Numbered from the stretch's first letter, positions 19,028 through 29,099 are shown. The stretch is 64,000 nucleotides of DNA from Desulfobacteraceae bacterium (GCA_024226935.1 JAAELK010000152.1:1-64000); one strand, 5' to 3'. The notes: generated from the letters alone by a model not told the origin. Program-made: numbers and translations.

Positions 19028-20314
19028 TTACCTTTCGATGATCATCCCCATGCCCATTCCACCACCGATACACATGGAAATAAGACCCGTGGAATAAGAT
19101 TTGCGTTTCATCTGGTTGATGGCGGTAACCACCTGCCTTGCGCCGGTACAACCAATGGGGTGACCAATGGATATACCAGACCCCAGTTCATTGGGTTTTT
19201 CCACGGCTATATTCAATTCTCTCATGCAACCAATGGCCTGGGCGGCAAAGGCTTCATTCAACTCAATCAAATCGAAATCCCCAATGGTCATCTTCGTTTG
19301 TTTCAATAATTTTTTTATGGCAGGAACCGGCCCCAGGCCCATATAGGCAGGATCCAAACCGCCTGCGGCAAAACCCTTGATTCTGGCCAGCTTTTCCAGC
19401 CCCAGATTATCGGCTTTTTCCTCGGACATCAAAAGAACAGCAGCCGCAGCATCATTAATACCCGACGCATTCCCGGCTGTCACGCTGCCGTCTTTCTTAA
19501 AAGCAGGTCGCAGTTTAGCAAGTTTTTCCAAACTGGTCTCCATGGGTCGCTCATCTGTGCTCACAACTATATCCCCCCTGCGAGAAGGGATGGTAACCGG
19601 AACAATCTCCTGGGCAAAGGTACCGTCCTGGATCGCACCAAAGGCTCTTGTGTGACTCAGCAAAGCCAGTTGATCCTGTTCTTCCCGGGTGATGCCGTAT
19701 TTTTCCACAATATTTTCTGCCGTCAGGCCCATGTGGTAGCCGTAAAATATTTCATAGAGACCGTCAAAGACCATGAGATCATGAACAGGACCTTGCCCTG
19801 TAAGTTCCATCCTATGGCCCCATCTTGCTTTTAACAAGGCCATGGGTGCATTACTCATACTTTCCTGGCCCCCGGCAATAATTACATCTGCATTACCTGT
19901 CATAATAGCCTGGGCACCCAGGGCAATGGCCTTAAGCCCTGATCCGCAAATCTTATTAACAACAAAAGCTCCGGTCTGGCGGGAGATACCAGCCCCTATC
20001 ATGGACTGACGAGCAGTATTTTGACCCTGGCCCGCCTGGAGTACATTTCCCATGATCACCTCATCCACAAAAACCGGGGCCAGGGAATCCTCGTAATCAT
20101 ATCCTTTTTTTTCAAGATCGATCATGCCCTGATCCTTGAGTGTATCCGGTGAAAACATATTTTGTGCCGCATCAACAACAGGTTTGAGTCCCACGCGTTT
20201 CAAAACATCTTTCATGACACAAGTTCCCAGCTCAACAACCGGCACTTTTTTTAACGTACCACCAAAAGAACCAATCGGAGTTCTCACCCCACTGACTATC
20301 ACTACTTCTTTCAT
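19028..20314 (-). CDS. acetyl-CoA C-acetyltransferase (thiolase)
   Basis: A type II thiolase condensing or cleaving acetoacetyl-CoA or longer 3-ketoacyl-CoA. The nucleophilic Cys is in VNKICGSGLKA, the His in GHPIGCTGAR, and the second Cys in SMCIGGGMGMG. At 428 aa it is longer than the usual 390; the extra residues are in the N-terminal part (about 45-75, rich in charged residues with DQGMIDLEKKGYDYEDS). The start is ATG with a GGAGG-like site (GGAGGCCTTAG) upstream. It is divergent from the thiolase-like gene 230 nt away, which suggests linked acyl-CoA metabolism. The exact chain length is unknown. Confidence 0.9.
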   Translation of the reverse strand: MKEVVIVSGVRTPIGSFGGTLKKVPVVELGTCVMKDVLKRVGLKPVVDAAQNMFSPDTLKDQGMIDLEKKGYDYEDSLAPVFVDEVIMGNVLQAGQGQNTARQSMIGAGISRQTGAFVVNKICGSGLKAIALGAQAIMTGNADVIIAGGQESMSNAPMALLKARWGHRMELTGQGPVHDLMVFDGLYEIFYGYHMGLTAENIVEKYGITREEQDQLALLSHTRAFGAIQDGTFAQEIVPVTIPSRRGDIVVSTDERPMETSLEKLAKLRPAFKKDGSVTAGNASGINDAAAAVLLMSEEKADNLGLEKLARIKGFAAGGLDPAYMGLGPVPAIKKLLKQTKMTIGDFDLIELNEAFAAQAIGCMRELNIAVEKPNELGSGISIGHPIGCTGARQVVTAINQMKRKSYSTGLISMCIGGGMGMGMIIER

Positions 20315-20544
20315 CTAAGGCCTCCATTCATATTGATTTTTCTTTTATTAACAGTTACATTACAACCTATAATCCATAGCAAACGAAGGGACAAAAAACA
20401 AGGAATTATCCATGATGGATCCCTTTGCTGAAAAGATCATAAAATATTAATATGGGACACAATAAAACAGTCCAGCCCCATACATAAAAGTTGAAATCGG
20501 CAAAGCTTAAGTAGTTAGAATGCTGCCTAAAAAGGATTATCCAG
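20315..20544. promoter_or_regulatory. divergent control region between thiolase genes
   Basis: A 230-nt region between two divergent genes. It contains the perfect palindrome ATCCATgATGGAT (20408-20420), which could be an operator for a dimeric regulator. No clear promoter hexamers were recognised. Confidence 0.3.
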
Positions 20545-22038
20545 ATGAAAAGAGATATTGTTGTTGCAGGATGGGGTCAGGTTACACAACCAAAATTATT
20601 GGAAAAACCCGCAAAAGATCCCATGGGGCTGATGGTCCAGGCATCACTGAAAGCCGCCTTAAAACTGACTGACCCCAATGCTTTGACCCGGATAGACGGC
20701 ATCATGGTAGTCAAAAGCCTAAGCGCATACTACCCCTCACCTGCAACTCAACTTGCCGCTTTGCTGGGGGCATCCCCGAAATTTACCCATACTTCAAAAA
20801 TCGGAGGCAATTCTCCCCAGACCCTTATCAACAAAGCCGCAGCCATGATTGCCAGAAAAGAACTAAATTCAGTTCTGGTAGTGGGAGCGGAAGCCTATGT
20901 TCAAAGGGATAACAATTTCAGGCAGGAAGAAAGCGCTCTTTTACGGGGAATTCCCGAGGGTTATTCCGGTAATGATGCCACAGGATCAACCCGACTTGAA
21001 AATTTTTACGGCATTGAACATCCCATGCAGGGATTTCCACTTTTTGAGACAGCTTTGTGGGCAGCCGCAGGGATGGATCTTTCCACCTATTTAAACAAGG
21101 TGGGCAAACTGTGGGCAGACTTCAGCCGGGTGGCGGCTTCCCACCCCTATTCATGGAGCAAAAAGAGCAAGACAGCCGAAGAAATTATAACCCAGGGCCC
21201 CCATAATCGTCCCATAGCCTTTCCCTACACCAAATTCATGAATTCTTTTGTCAACGTAGACCAGGGTGCCGCCATCATTCTGATGGCGGCTGATAAGGCT
21301 AAAAAATATCACAACAATGCCCGGGAAAAGGTATACTTTCTGGGGGGTGGATATGCAGAAGATCGGCAGCGGTTTATGATCGAAAAATCGGATTTTACGA
21401 TAAGCCCTCCCCTGGAAGCCGTGGTGAAAAAAACCCTTGACCGCGCAGAACTCGCCCTTTCAGATATAGACTGCTTCGATCTATATTCCTGTTTTCCCTG
21501 TGCCGTCGCCATTGGAAAAAAAATGATACAAATACCCGAAGACGACCCAAGACCACTCACCCTTACGGGGGGATTGAGTTTTTTCGGGGGCCCTGGGAAC
21601 AGCTACAATCTCCACGCCATTACCACCCTTGCCGGGATGATCGCCCGGGGAAAAACAAAAACCGGCCTTGCAACGGCCCTGGGATGGTTCATGCACAAAC
21701 ATGCAGCAGGCATATACTCTTGCACCCCCCCTAAAAAAAGCCTTGAAACCATCGATATTGAAGATCAAAAAAATCGCCTGGTGGGAGCCCCTCCCGTGAA
21801 AATCGCCCACCAACCGACGGGAAGCGGCACCATTGAAACATATACAATAATCTATGCCAGAGACCTGTCACCTGCCTACGCCGTACTCTACGGCAGGACT
21901 GCCAAGGGACACCGCTTTATTGCCCAGACACTGCCCGATCCCGAAATTTTTCAACAATTATCGTCCCAAAACATGGTGGGAGAATCGGTTACACTTAGGT
22001 TTGATCAAAACAAAAAATTAACCCTGGCTTTATTTTAA
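20545..22038 (+). CDS. thiolase-like protein without the nucleophilic cysteine
   Basis: A 497-residue thiolase-fold protein resembling acetyl-CoA acetyltransferase homologues of the SCP2/sterol-carrier group, with an extra C-terminal beta domain (about 410-497). Conserved pieces are KSLSAYYPSPATQLAALLG, the NVDQGAAIILM segment, FDLYSCFPCAVAI and FFGGPGNSYNLHAI (with the His). At the position where thiolases have the nucleophilic Cys, the sequence reads KIGGNSPQTLINKAA, with no Cys. It may therefore be inactive as a thiolase or use another chemistry. The start has AAGGA eight bases upstream. The divergent neighbour is a complete thiolase. Confidence 0.75.
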   Translation: MKRDIVVAGWGQVTQPKLLEKPAKDPMGLMVQASLKAALKLTDPNALTRIDGIMVVKSLSAYYPSPATQLAALLGASPKFTHTSKIGGNSPQTLINKAAAMIARKELNSVLVVGAEAYVQRDNNFRQEESALLRGIPEGYSGNDATGSTRLENFYGIEHPMQGFPLFETALWAAAGMDLSTYLNKVGKLWADFSRVAASHPYSWSKKSKTAEEIITQGPHNRPIAFPYTKFMNSFVNVDQGAAIILMAADKAKKYHNNAREKVYFLGGGYAEDRQRFMIEKSDFTISPPLEAVVKKTLDRAELALSDIDCFDLYSCFPCAVAIGKKMIQIPEDDPRPLTLTGGLSFFGGPGNSYNLHAITTLAGMIARGKTKTGLATALGWFMHKHAAGIYSCTPPKKSLETIDIEDQKNRLVGAPPVKIAHQPTGSGTIETYTIIYARDLSPAYAVLYGRTAKGHRFIAQTLPDPEIFQQLSSQNMVGESVTLRFDQNKKLTLALF

Positions 22039-22184
22039 TTGTCAAAGAACAGGCTATCTATGCTGTCTTGACTATTTTCAAAAAAAAAACTATCCTGAGA
22101 TATAGATTTCATTTACCAAAAATAAACCCAGATGCTCCCAGGTTCCCGCGACAAGCAAGCTCCCCCCTTAAAGAGGGTTAAGTT

Positions 22185-25100
22185 ATGAAACGGTGTACCT
22201 TCTGCGAACAAATTGTTGCCCAAAGCATTACCACCTGCCCGGCATGCGGCAGTCATATTGTTGCGGGAATAAAATTTATTAATGATTATCGTATTTTAAA
22301 TATCATCCATGAGGACCGCTCCTCTCTTGTCTGTAAGGCAATTAAAAAGGATGGAGCCAAGCCTGTCACCATCCGACTGTTTACGGAACAATCGGGTATC
22401 AATGACACCATAGCCAAACGGCTTGAAACAGAATTAAAGGAGCTTGCCAAACTTCCCACGGAGCTTTTTGTCCAGCATTTTGCCGTTAAAAAAACCAATA
22501 ACGGCCTCTGGTACAGGGTCAGTGAATGGGTAGATGCTGACAATTGGGGTGCTGTCTTTGTTTCTGGAATATTAAAGGACCAACGACGAATGGTTACTCT
22601 GTTTCATAATATTGCAGCCGCCCTGGAAAAACTTCATGACCATGACCATTTCATGCCCTATCTCATCCTCGAAGACATATTGATCCCCAAGAATCAAACC
22701 CGGAATCTAGGTGTAAAAATCAATTACAAACTATCCAGATTTTTAAATGCCAGGGCTACCCACCACGGCCCCATGCTCAAAAAACTATTAAGCGTTCACC
22801 CGGATATTATCAATGAACAGGCCATTGACTTTAGAACCGACATCTGGTCCCTGGGCAAAATTTTCGTTGAACTATTGACCGGCGACCACAACCTCATGGA
22901 CGTATCATCCAAAATGAATCAGCTCAAGGGACTGGATCCTGAACTTGGAATTTTAATTAAGGTCATGTTATCCGATGAACCGGACTTAAGACCCCAGACC
23001 ATGGCCCAATTAACATCTGCACTATCCAGGATTTTAAACCGGATGCCCCACAGATCTATTTTTCCTTCTACCTACAAACAAAAGCCCAAACTGCTCAAAG
23101 AGCTGAACTGGTTTAGACGAATAGTAGTCCTGCTTCTGGTTCTCATTGTAACCATTATTGCCGCAAACAATTTTTCATGGCTCCATAGGGATTCCAACCA
23201 GAACAGAAACGAGATTGTTTTTTCCGATTTTATTGAATCCTACGCTAATTCCATTGGGTTTATAATGGTGGAATACTGGCTTATGGATTCAACCCAGCTA
23301 ATCTATAAAAACAGGGTGGAAGGAACAGCATTTCTTGTGGACGACCAGGGATATATATTGACCAACCGCCATGTGGCCTGTCCCTGGCTTGAGGACCCCA
23401 CCCTTTTTCAAATCTATAACCAATACAAACTTGTTGATAAAAAACTGGATTTTAATCATCGCATCTTTCTGTGGTTTGAAGGTAAAAAAGCCTTCAAACG
23501 ATTACCAGGACTACAAAATAGCCATGAACTGGCAGATTCCTATTATCTATCATCCGCCTTCCAATCCGATGGAAAAAACAACCTGCGTATTGTAGGAGTC
23601 CCCAGGGCATCCAGTAAAACAGGAGAGATAATCAACTCACCTTTCAAACATGATTTTGCCGTATTAAAAATTGATACCATACCCGAAAACCTTATCCCCC
23701 TGCCCCTTGAAGCAGACCTGGATGCAACCGACATTCCGCGGCTTTCTCCCATCATAATCCTGGGATTTCCCCTGGGAAACAGAACCCAGGATGACTATAT
23801 CAGCGCCAGTATCACCAGGGGCCGTGTCAGGCGAAGCACCAAAGAGATCATCCAGGTAAACTCTTCCATTTACAAGGGAAACAGCGGAGGGCCTGCCGTC
23901 AATGCCAGGGGTCATGTCATCGGAATTGCATCGGGGGTGGTTACAGATCAACCAACTCGCTACGTTCCGGCAAATACCCCCTTGTCCGATTTTGGATTGG
24001 TTCTACCCATTTCAAGACCGGCGCAATTTATTGAAGATCTGAAGGCGGGGCAACCAAAATGGGATGGAAAGCTGGATTTCACCCTGGATATAAAACTAAA
24101 AAAGATCATCGATCTATCCCTGGAACACAAATACGCCCAGGCGGCAGCCCTCACAGATGTCATGCTTAAAACCAGCAAAGATCCTATATTATTCTTTACA
24201 TCCGCCATTCTCCACTTTTGCAGCAACAATCTGGACAAAAGCCGACGGCTGTTCACCCAATTAATTTCCATCGACACAAAAAATACCACCGCAAGACTCA
24301 TGCTTCATATTATTGACTGGAGCCTAAATCAAGACCAAAGCCGTGCATTAACAAAAGATTTGTTTACCATGGACTGGCGGCACTCGGATGAATTTTCAGG
24401 ATACCTTGCAATGGTATTAAACAAAGAACTGACAATGGATCCTGGGTTTATTGATTTTGAAAATAATACGGAAAAAGCCTGGCGCCTCTTCATCCAGGGT
24501 CTGATAATGGAAAAAGGGCGCAAGACGGACATGGCCATAAAATATTACAAACAAACCATCCTGACAGCCGGTGGCAATGACTACTTATATTTGCTTGCCT
24601 TTGCAAAACTTGATGAACTTCTAAGCCTTGTCGAAAACAAAAAGACACACCAAGCTCAAATTACAGCCTTCCTTCAAAAAGCAAATGAAAACAGGGAAAA
24701 AGCAAAAGAAAGATATACTACAGCATCAGCCCTGATCGATCAATTTGAATCTCCTGAAACCAGCCATGAAGAAAAAATCAAAACCTACCAGGCCCTTTTA
24801 AAGTTAATACCGGACAACCGGACCATTATCGGCCGGGTGGCCTTTTTCCATGCCATGAACTCCGAATGGGAAAAAGCATTAACATTTATCAATCATTTCT
24901 TCTCCAAACCTTCCCGGGAGACTGGATTAAGCCTCAGCCTGGGACTCTTAAAGGGGGGAATTCTTAACATTACGGCACCCCCGGAATTGGCAAAGGCCCA
25001 TCTTATGGATTTCCAATCCAGGACCCAGGCCCCCTGGTACAAAATTATCAGCAAACATCTTGCCCGGAAAAAAACCAATAATAACCTGGGCAAACTAGCC

Positions 25101-25286
25101 GGCCATAATCCGGAGAAATTGATCACCCTTCATACGGCTCTCGGACTCTGGGCCGAAGGAGTTAAGGATAAAAAAATCGCAGCCCACCATTACAGGGAAG
25201 CATTGAGCACCTATCTGGATGGATGGAATGAATACGATCTGGCCCTGTCACGAATTATCCGACTCAGAAAGCCCATGGATGAATAA
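22185..25286 (+). CDS. zinc-ribbon / pseudokinase / transmembrane / trypsin-like protease / TPR protein
   Basis: A 1033-residue multidomain protein. A zinc ribbon (C4, C7, C18, C21) is followed by a protein-kinase-like domain (about 33-295) in which the catalytic loop reads LILEDILIP instead of HRD..N and the DFG position reads YKLSRF, so it is probably a pseudokinase. A membrane helix lies at about 312-332 (VVLLLVLIVTIIAANN). The next domain is an S1C/trypsin-like protease with a complete triad: His396 (TNRHVA), Asp490 (KHDFAVLKID) and Ser567 (YKGNSGGPAV). The C-terminal about 400 residues look like TPR helices. The topology implies a cytoplasmic sensor and a periplasmic protease. No partner is known; it converges with rarA, 4 nt between stops. 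Confidence 0.8.
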   Translation: MKRCTFCEQIVAQSITTCPACGSHIVAGIKFINDYRILNIIHEDRSSLVCKAIKKDGAKPVTIRLFTEQSGINDTIAKRLETELKELAKLPTELFVQHFAVKKTNNGLWYRVSEWVDADNWGAVFVSGILKDQRRMVTLFHNIAAALEKLHDHDHFMPYLILEDILIPKNQTRNLGVKINYKLSRFLNARATHHGPMLKKLLSVHPDIINEQAIDFRTDIWSLGKIFVELLTGDHNLMDVSSKMNQLKGLDPELGILIKVMLSDEPDLRPQTMAQLTSALSRILNRMPHRSIFPSTYKQKPKLLKELNWFRRIVVLLLVLIVTIIAANNFSWLHRDSNQNRNEIVFSDFIESYANSIGFIMVEYWLMDSTQLIYKNRVEGTAFLVDDQGYILTNRHVACPWLEDPTLFQIYNQYKLVDKKLDFNHRIFLWFEGKKAFKRLPGLQNSHELADSYYLSSAFQSDGKNNLRIVGVPRASSKTGEIINSPFKHDFAVLKIDTIPENLIPLPLEADLDATDIPRLSPIIILGFPLGNRTQDDYISASITRGRVRRSTKEIIQVNSSIYKGNSGGPAVNARGHVIGIASGVVTDQPTRYVPANTPLSDFGLVLPISRPAQFIEDLKAGQPKWDGKLDFTLDIKLKKIIDLSLEHKYAQAAALTDVMLKTSKDPILFFTSAILHFCSNNLDKSRRLFTQLISIDTKNTTARLMLHIIDWSLNQDQSRALTKDLFTMDWRHSDEFSGYLAMVLNKELTMDPGFIDFENNTEKAWRLFIQGLIMEKGRKTDMAIKYYKQTILTAGGNDYLYLLAFAKLDELLSLVENKKTHQAQITAFLQKANENREKAKERYTTASALIDQFESPETSHEEKIKTYQALLKLIPDNRTIIGRVAFFHAMNSEWEKALTFINHFFSKPSRETGLSLSLGLLKGGILNITAPPELAKAHLMDFQSRTQAPWYKIISKHLARKKTNNNLGKLAGHNPEKLITLHTALGLWAEGVKDKKIAAHHYREALSTYLDGWNEYDLALSRIIRLRKPMDE

Positions 25287-25290
25287 GGAA

Positions 25291-26616
25291 TCACTTCCCA
25301 GCATTTTTTTTCAGCTCAAGCCAACCCTCAAGCCTTTGCTTCACAACTTTTTCATATCCCCTTTGGGTGGGAAAATAAAACCGCTCGTCTTCCATGATAG
25401 AAGGAAGATATGACTGGGGCACATAACCATCCTTATAATCATGGGCATATTTATACCCTTTGCCATATGACATCTGGGTCATCAAAGAGGTTGGAGCATT
25501 ACGAATATGAAGGGGCACGGGTTGATACCCTCTGTCGGCAACCGATTGTTTTACGGCCTTATGGGCCGTATACACGGCATTACTCTTGGGGGCAGTGGCC
25601 AGATATACCGCAGCCTGAAATAAAGATCCATCCCCTTCAGGGTGTCCCAATATCCTGAAGGACTCACCTGCATTCAAGGCCATGGTCAAGGCTCCTGGAT
25701 CTGCCAGGCCAATATCCTCGGTTGCAAACCTGATCATCCGTCGAAGCATGTAATAAGGATCATCTCCTGCGGCAAGCATCCTTTCAAGCCAATAGATAGC
25801 AGCGTCGGGATCACTACCCCTAAGACTTTTAATAAAAGCTGAGATCAGATTATAATGTTCTTCCCCGGCCTTATCATACAAGAAAGATTTTTTTTCAACG
25901 GCCGCCTCAATATCCGTGGCGCAAATAACTCTTTTCGGACCAAAATGAAGAGCTGCCGTTTCAAGGTTGGTCAAGGCAATACGAGCATCCCCATCCGAGA
26001 CCTTTGCAATGTGGGAAAGGGCTTCGGAAGAAAAATTTTGCCTGTCCAGGCCAAGTCCATTGTTTTTGTCTGTCAGTCCCCGCCTTAAAATTTGCAGGAT
26101 ATGATCCTGATCAAGGGCTTTAAGGACAAAAACCCGGCACCTGGAAACCAGGGCCGGATTCACCTCAAAGGACGGATTTTCAGTGGTTGCACCCACAAGA
26201 GTGATCAGGCCGTTTTCAACATGGAATAAAAAAGCGTCCTGTTGGGACTTATTAAACCTGTGAATTTCATCCACAAAGAGGATGGTCCGCCTTTTATACA
26301 GGTTCCTTTTTTCCTTGGCCGTATCAATGATTTGACGAATATCCCGAACCCCCGACAACACAGCCGAAATCCGGACAAATTCACTTTTTGTGACCATGGC
26401 GATGATATTGGCAAGGGTCGTTTTTCCACACCCCGGAGGTCCCCAAAGGAGCATGGAAAAGACCCGGTCATCTTCAATAGCCCTGTGCAGAATGCTGCCC
26501 CGGGCCGTTATATGCTCCTGACCGACCAGATCACTTAGGCTGCCCGGCCTCATCCTGTCAGCTAAAGGAGCTGACAGATGCATGACTTTCTGGGAATTTG
26601 ATTCAAACAAATCCAT
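25291..26616 (-). CDS. rarA: replication-associated recombination protein RarA (MgsA)
   Basis: A clamp-loader-like AAA+ ATPase that acts at stalled replication forks. Walker A is [17 protein letters not shown], Walker B is [18 protein letters not shown], and sensor 1 is [19 protein letters not shown]. The C-terminal tetramerisation part includes [15 protein letters not shown] place the start at ATG 26616 (MDLFESNSQ), not further upstream, because the preceding residues are inside der. It overlaps the der stop by 14 nt, giving 441 aa, normal for the family. Confidence 0.93.
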   Translation of the reverse strand: MDLFESNSQKVMHLSAPLADRMRPGSLSDLVGQEHITARGSILHRAIEDDRVFSMLLWGPPGCGKTTLANIIAMVTKSEFVRISAVLSGVRDIRQIIDTAKEKRNLYKRRTILFVDEIHRFNKSQQDAFLFHVENGLITLVGATTENPSFEVNPALVSRCRVFVLKALDQDHILQILRRGLTDKNNGLGLDRQNFSSEALSHIAKVSDGDARIALTNLETAALHFGPKRVICATDIEAAVEKKSFLYDKAGEEHYNLISAFIKSLRGSDPDAAIYWLERMLAAGDDPYYMLRRMIRFATEDIGLADPGALTMALNAGESFRILGHPEGDGSLFQAAVYLATAPKSNAVYTAHKAVKQSVADRGYQPVPLHIRNAPTSLMTQMSYGKGYKYAHDYKDGYVPQSYLPSIMEDERFYFPTQRGYEKVVKQRLEGWLELKKNAGK

Positions 26617-28066
26617 TGGAAGAATTTTTCTGATCCCGTTCTCTTTTTTTCCGGCTCTGATCTTTTCGCTGCTTATCCATTTTAGTGGTAATTTTTCTTT
26701 TTTTCTTCTGAATCCTTTCAAATTCCCTTGTATTTCCCGAAAAAACAATTTTCCCTGTCTTTTCCCTGAAAAGCAGTTTAATGGGAGTAAGATTCAAAGG
26801 AATCATCTGGCGTAACTGGTTTATCAAATACCGTTTATAGGAAAAATGAACCGCCTTGGGGTAGTTGACAAAGCAAACAAAACAAGGAGGTTTGGAGGCC
26901 ACCTGGGTAGCATAAAAAAACCGCAGACGCTTACCCTTGTGCAAAGACGGCTCCTCTCGATATACCGCATCCTCAATAATACGATTCAAAACTCCCGTAT
27001 TAATTCTATGACAATACTCCTTGTGAACCTTGGCCACTTCATCCAAAATTTTATGACAGCGCTGGCCGGTCAAAGCAGAAATGGTCATGGCAGGCGCATA
27101 GGATAAAAATTTTGACATGCTCCTGAGTTCTTTAAGAAAATCTTTTTGTCCCTTTTCTTCCTTGTCCACAAGATCCCATTTATTAAGAAGGAAAATAGCA
27201 CCGCACCCCCTTTGTTCCGCATAGCCGGCAATGGTGATATCCTGATCCGTGATACCCTCTTCTGAATCGATGAGAATAAGGGCCACATCACAATCATCCA
27301 GGCTATCCAGGGCTTTAATAATGGAAAATTTCTCCAGTTTTTGAGTAACTTTGCCCTTACGCCGGATACCAGCCGTATCCTTGAGAACAAACTGCTGGCC
27401 CTTATGGGTAACGCTCAATTCGATGGCATCCCGGGTGGTACCAGCCTTATCATCAACCACCAGCCGTTTTTCCCCGAACAATCGATTGGCAAGGGATGAT
27501 TTCCCCACATTGGGACGACCCGCAATGGCAATTCTGATGGGACCGTCTTCCACTTCTTCCCCATCAATGTTCTCTGGAAATTTTTTGACAAGGTCGTCTA
27601 AAAAATCCCCCACTCCCACCCCATGCTCGGCGGAGATATAATAAAAATTATCAATACCCAGGGAGTAAAACTCGCCCAGGTCATCCCTTTGTTTATAATT
27701 TTCTATTTTATTGATCAGACAAAAAACCGGTTTTTCCGCCCGGCGCAGTAAATCTGCCAAATCCCGGTCATAGGGAGAAAGTCCTGCCCGGCCATCCATT
27801 ATAAACACCAGGACATCGGCTTGTTCCACGGCTACCAGGAGCTGTTCTTTAATCTGGGAAGCAAAATAATCATCATCCGAGGCTAAAAAACCACCGGTAT
27901 CAACCACTGTGAATTCTTTGTCATCCCATTTGGCATCCGCATAATGCCGATCTCTTGTCACACCGGGCATATCATCCACAAGGGCCTGGCGGGTCCGGGT
28001 AATTCTGTTAAAAAGTGTGGATTTGCCCACATTGGGGCGGCCGATCAGGGCCACAACCGGTTTCAT
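26603..28066 (-). CDS. der: ribosome assembly GTPase Der (EngA)
   Basis: An essential tandem GTPase acting in 50S subunit assembly. GTPase 1 has IGRPNVGKSTLFNRI, DTGGF and NKIEN. GTPase 2 has AGRPNVGKSSLANRL, DTAGIRRKGK and NKWD. A KH-like domain follows, ending near PIKLLFREKTG. A very basic C-terminal tail (KKKRKITTKMDKQRKDQSRKKRERD) is longer than in E. coli. The length is 487 aa. A sigma-70-like promoter lies about 45 nt upstream, and rarA overlaps its 3' end. Confidence 0.96.
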   Translation of the reverse strand: MKPVVALIGRPNVGKSTLFNRITRTRQALVDDMPGVTRDRHYADAKWDDKEFTVVDTGGFLASDDDYFASQIKEQLLVAVEQADVLVFIMDGRAGLSPYDRDLADLLRRAEKPVFCLINKIENYKQRDDLGEFYSLGIDNFYYISAEHGVGVGDFLDDLVKKFPENIDGEEVEDGPIRIAIAGRPNVGKSSLANRLFGEKRLVVDDKAGTTRDAIELSVTHKGQQFVLKDTAGIRRKGKVTQKLEKFSIIKALDSLDDCDVALILIDSEEGITDQDITIAGYAEQRGCGAIFLLNKWDLVDKEEKGQKDFLKELRSMSKFLSYAPAMTISALTGQRCHKILDEVAKVHKEYCHRINTGVLNRIIEDAVYREEPSLHKGKRLRFFYATQVASKPPCFVCFVNYPKAVHFSYKRYLINQLRQMIPLNLTPIKLLFREKTGKIVFSGNTREFERIQKKKRKITTKMDKQRKDQSRKKRERDQKNSSNGFV

Positions 28067-28106
28067 ATATTAACCTCCGAAAATATCTAACTTAAAAATA
28101 GGGGGG

Positions 28107-28135
28107 ATTATACAACATATCGTTATTTTTATAAA
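28107..28135 (-). promoter_or_regulatory. candidate sigma-70 promoter of der
   Basis: On the minus strand: TTTATA (28130-28135), a 17-nt spacer and a perfect TATAAT (28107-28112), about 40 nt ahead of the der start codon. Confidence 0.5.
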
Positions 28136-28271
28136 CAGCTATAAACTCTCAAAAAAAATGGCCGCTACAGCAACCATATAAATATCCATCTTCAGCATAT
28201 TCTAAAGTGAAGCATAGAGAACCTATGCCATGAAAGAAGACTGCCATCGAAAAACTTTTCAAAAACAGAGT

Positions 28272-28580
28272 TCACACATACAAATCAATTTCCAGAGCCT
28301 GTTTTTTTTGGCTATACTCCGCCTCAAGTCTGTTTTTTTCCTGGACAAATTCATTTTCCAATTGTTGGGCTTCGTTGGCATAGCCCTGCTCCAGAACCGT
28401 TTCTTTTGTTTCATAAACCTGTTGCAATTCACTGGCTTTTCTAGAAAGAGTCACCTCATCGGTTTGACTCTGGGAAAAATCTTCTGTTTCTACGGCGGAA
28501 CTGTTTGAAACTTTGGCGAACGTGTTCTGTTGATTTTGATATCCGCTTATAACAACAAGATTGGATGTTTCGGTCAACAT
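28272..28580 (-). CDS. small coiled-coil protein, 102 aa
   Basis: Starts at ATG 28580 with GAGGGA upstream; an in-frame start ten codons earlier lacks a better site. The first half is polar and ends in a DEVTLSRKASEL segment, a D-x-V-x-L-S-x-x-A pattern also found in FlgM and other flagellar proteins (only a weak clue). The second half (about 50-100) is a highly charged heptad-like helix rich in Glu, Gln and Lys. No signal peptide or membrane helix is seen. It has its own strong promoter and no operon partner. Function unknown. Confidence 0.65.
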   Translation of the reverse strand: MLTETSNLVVISGYQNQQNTFAKVSNSSAVETEDFSQSQTDEVTLSRKASELQQVYETKETVLEQGYANEAQQLENEFVQEKNRLEAEYSQKKQALEIDLYV

Positions 28581-28703
28581 TTTTGTTCCCTCTCTTACAC
28601 GATAACACAAACTACCCTGGCAGAGGCCCCACCGAAATTATGACAGATTTTCCACATATATTGACACGAACACTCACCACCGGACACCCTACCCCTTTTA
28701 ATA

Positions 28704-28732
28704 AATATACTTCCAAATTGGAATAGTGTCAA
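28704..28732 (-). promoter_or_regulatory. strong sigma-70 promoter with palindromic spacer, for the coiled-coil gene
   Basis: On the minus strand: perfect TTGACA (28727-28732), 17-nt spacer, TATATT (28704-28709). The spacer contains a perfect inverted repeat TTCCAA-T-TTGGAA, a plausible operator for a repressor. The start of the coiled-coil gene lies about 125 nt downstream, leaving a leader of roughly 115 nt. The rest of the gene-free stretch (28733-28943) shows no other feature. Confidence 0.7.
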
Positions 28733-28943
28733 TTTTTTTGTCAAATAACAATCTTTATCCTCTATATTTAATAATCTTCCGGTGGGCCATCCATTTTGAA
28801 TTTGGAATGAATCAGAACATGAAAAAATTGGAGGTATAAAATTCACCTACAAACGTGCGGAACCACTCCTGCCGGGGCACTGGAACGGATAGATATCAAC
28901 TTGGGCAACACAAACCGGATACCAGCCATCATACCCCTGACCC

Positions 28944-28980
28944 AAAAAAACAAAAAAGCCCTCAGTAGAATACTGAGAGC
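28944..28980 (-). terminator. Rho-independent terminator of the tRNA-Lys/tRNA-Glu operon
   Basis: On the minus strand a 10-bp stem (GCTCTCAGTA pairs with TACTGAGGGC, one G-U pair) with loop TTC is followed directly by TTTTTTG and seven more T. It lies 14 nt after the tRNA-Glu 3' end. Confidence 0.9.
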
Positions 28981-28994
28981 TCGATTATTTTAAG

Positions 28995-29072
<78 letters not shown>

Positions 29073-29099
29073 GCATCGGTTTTTTGGATCCCATTTAAA

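Noticed and set aside
20495-20505. GGCAAAGC reminiscent of a c-di-GMP riboswitch
   Set aside because: Only this octamer is present; the other conserved stems of the GEMM class could not be found.
28595-28846. 83-codon minus-strand frame between der and the tRNA operon
   Set aside because: Low-complexity, no domain, and it covers the promoter of the coiled-coil gene.
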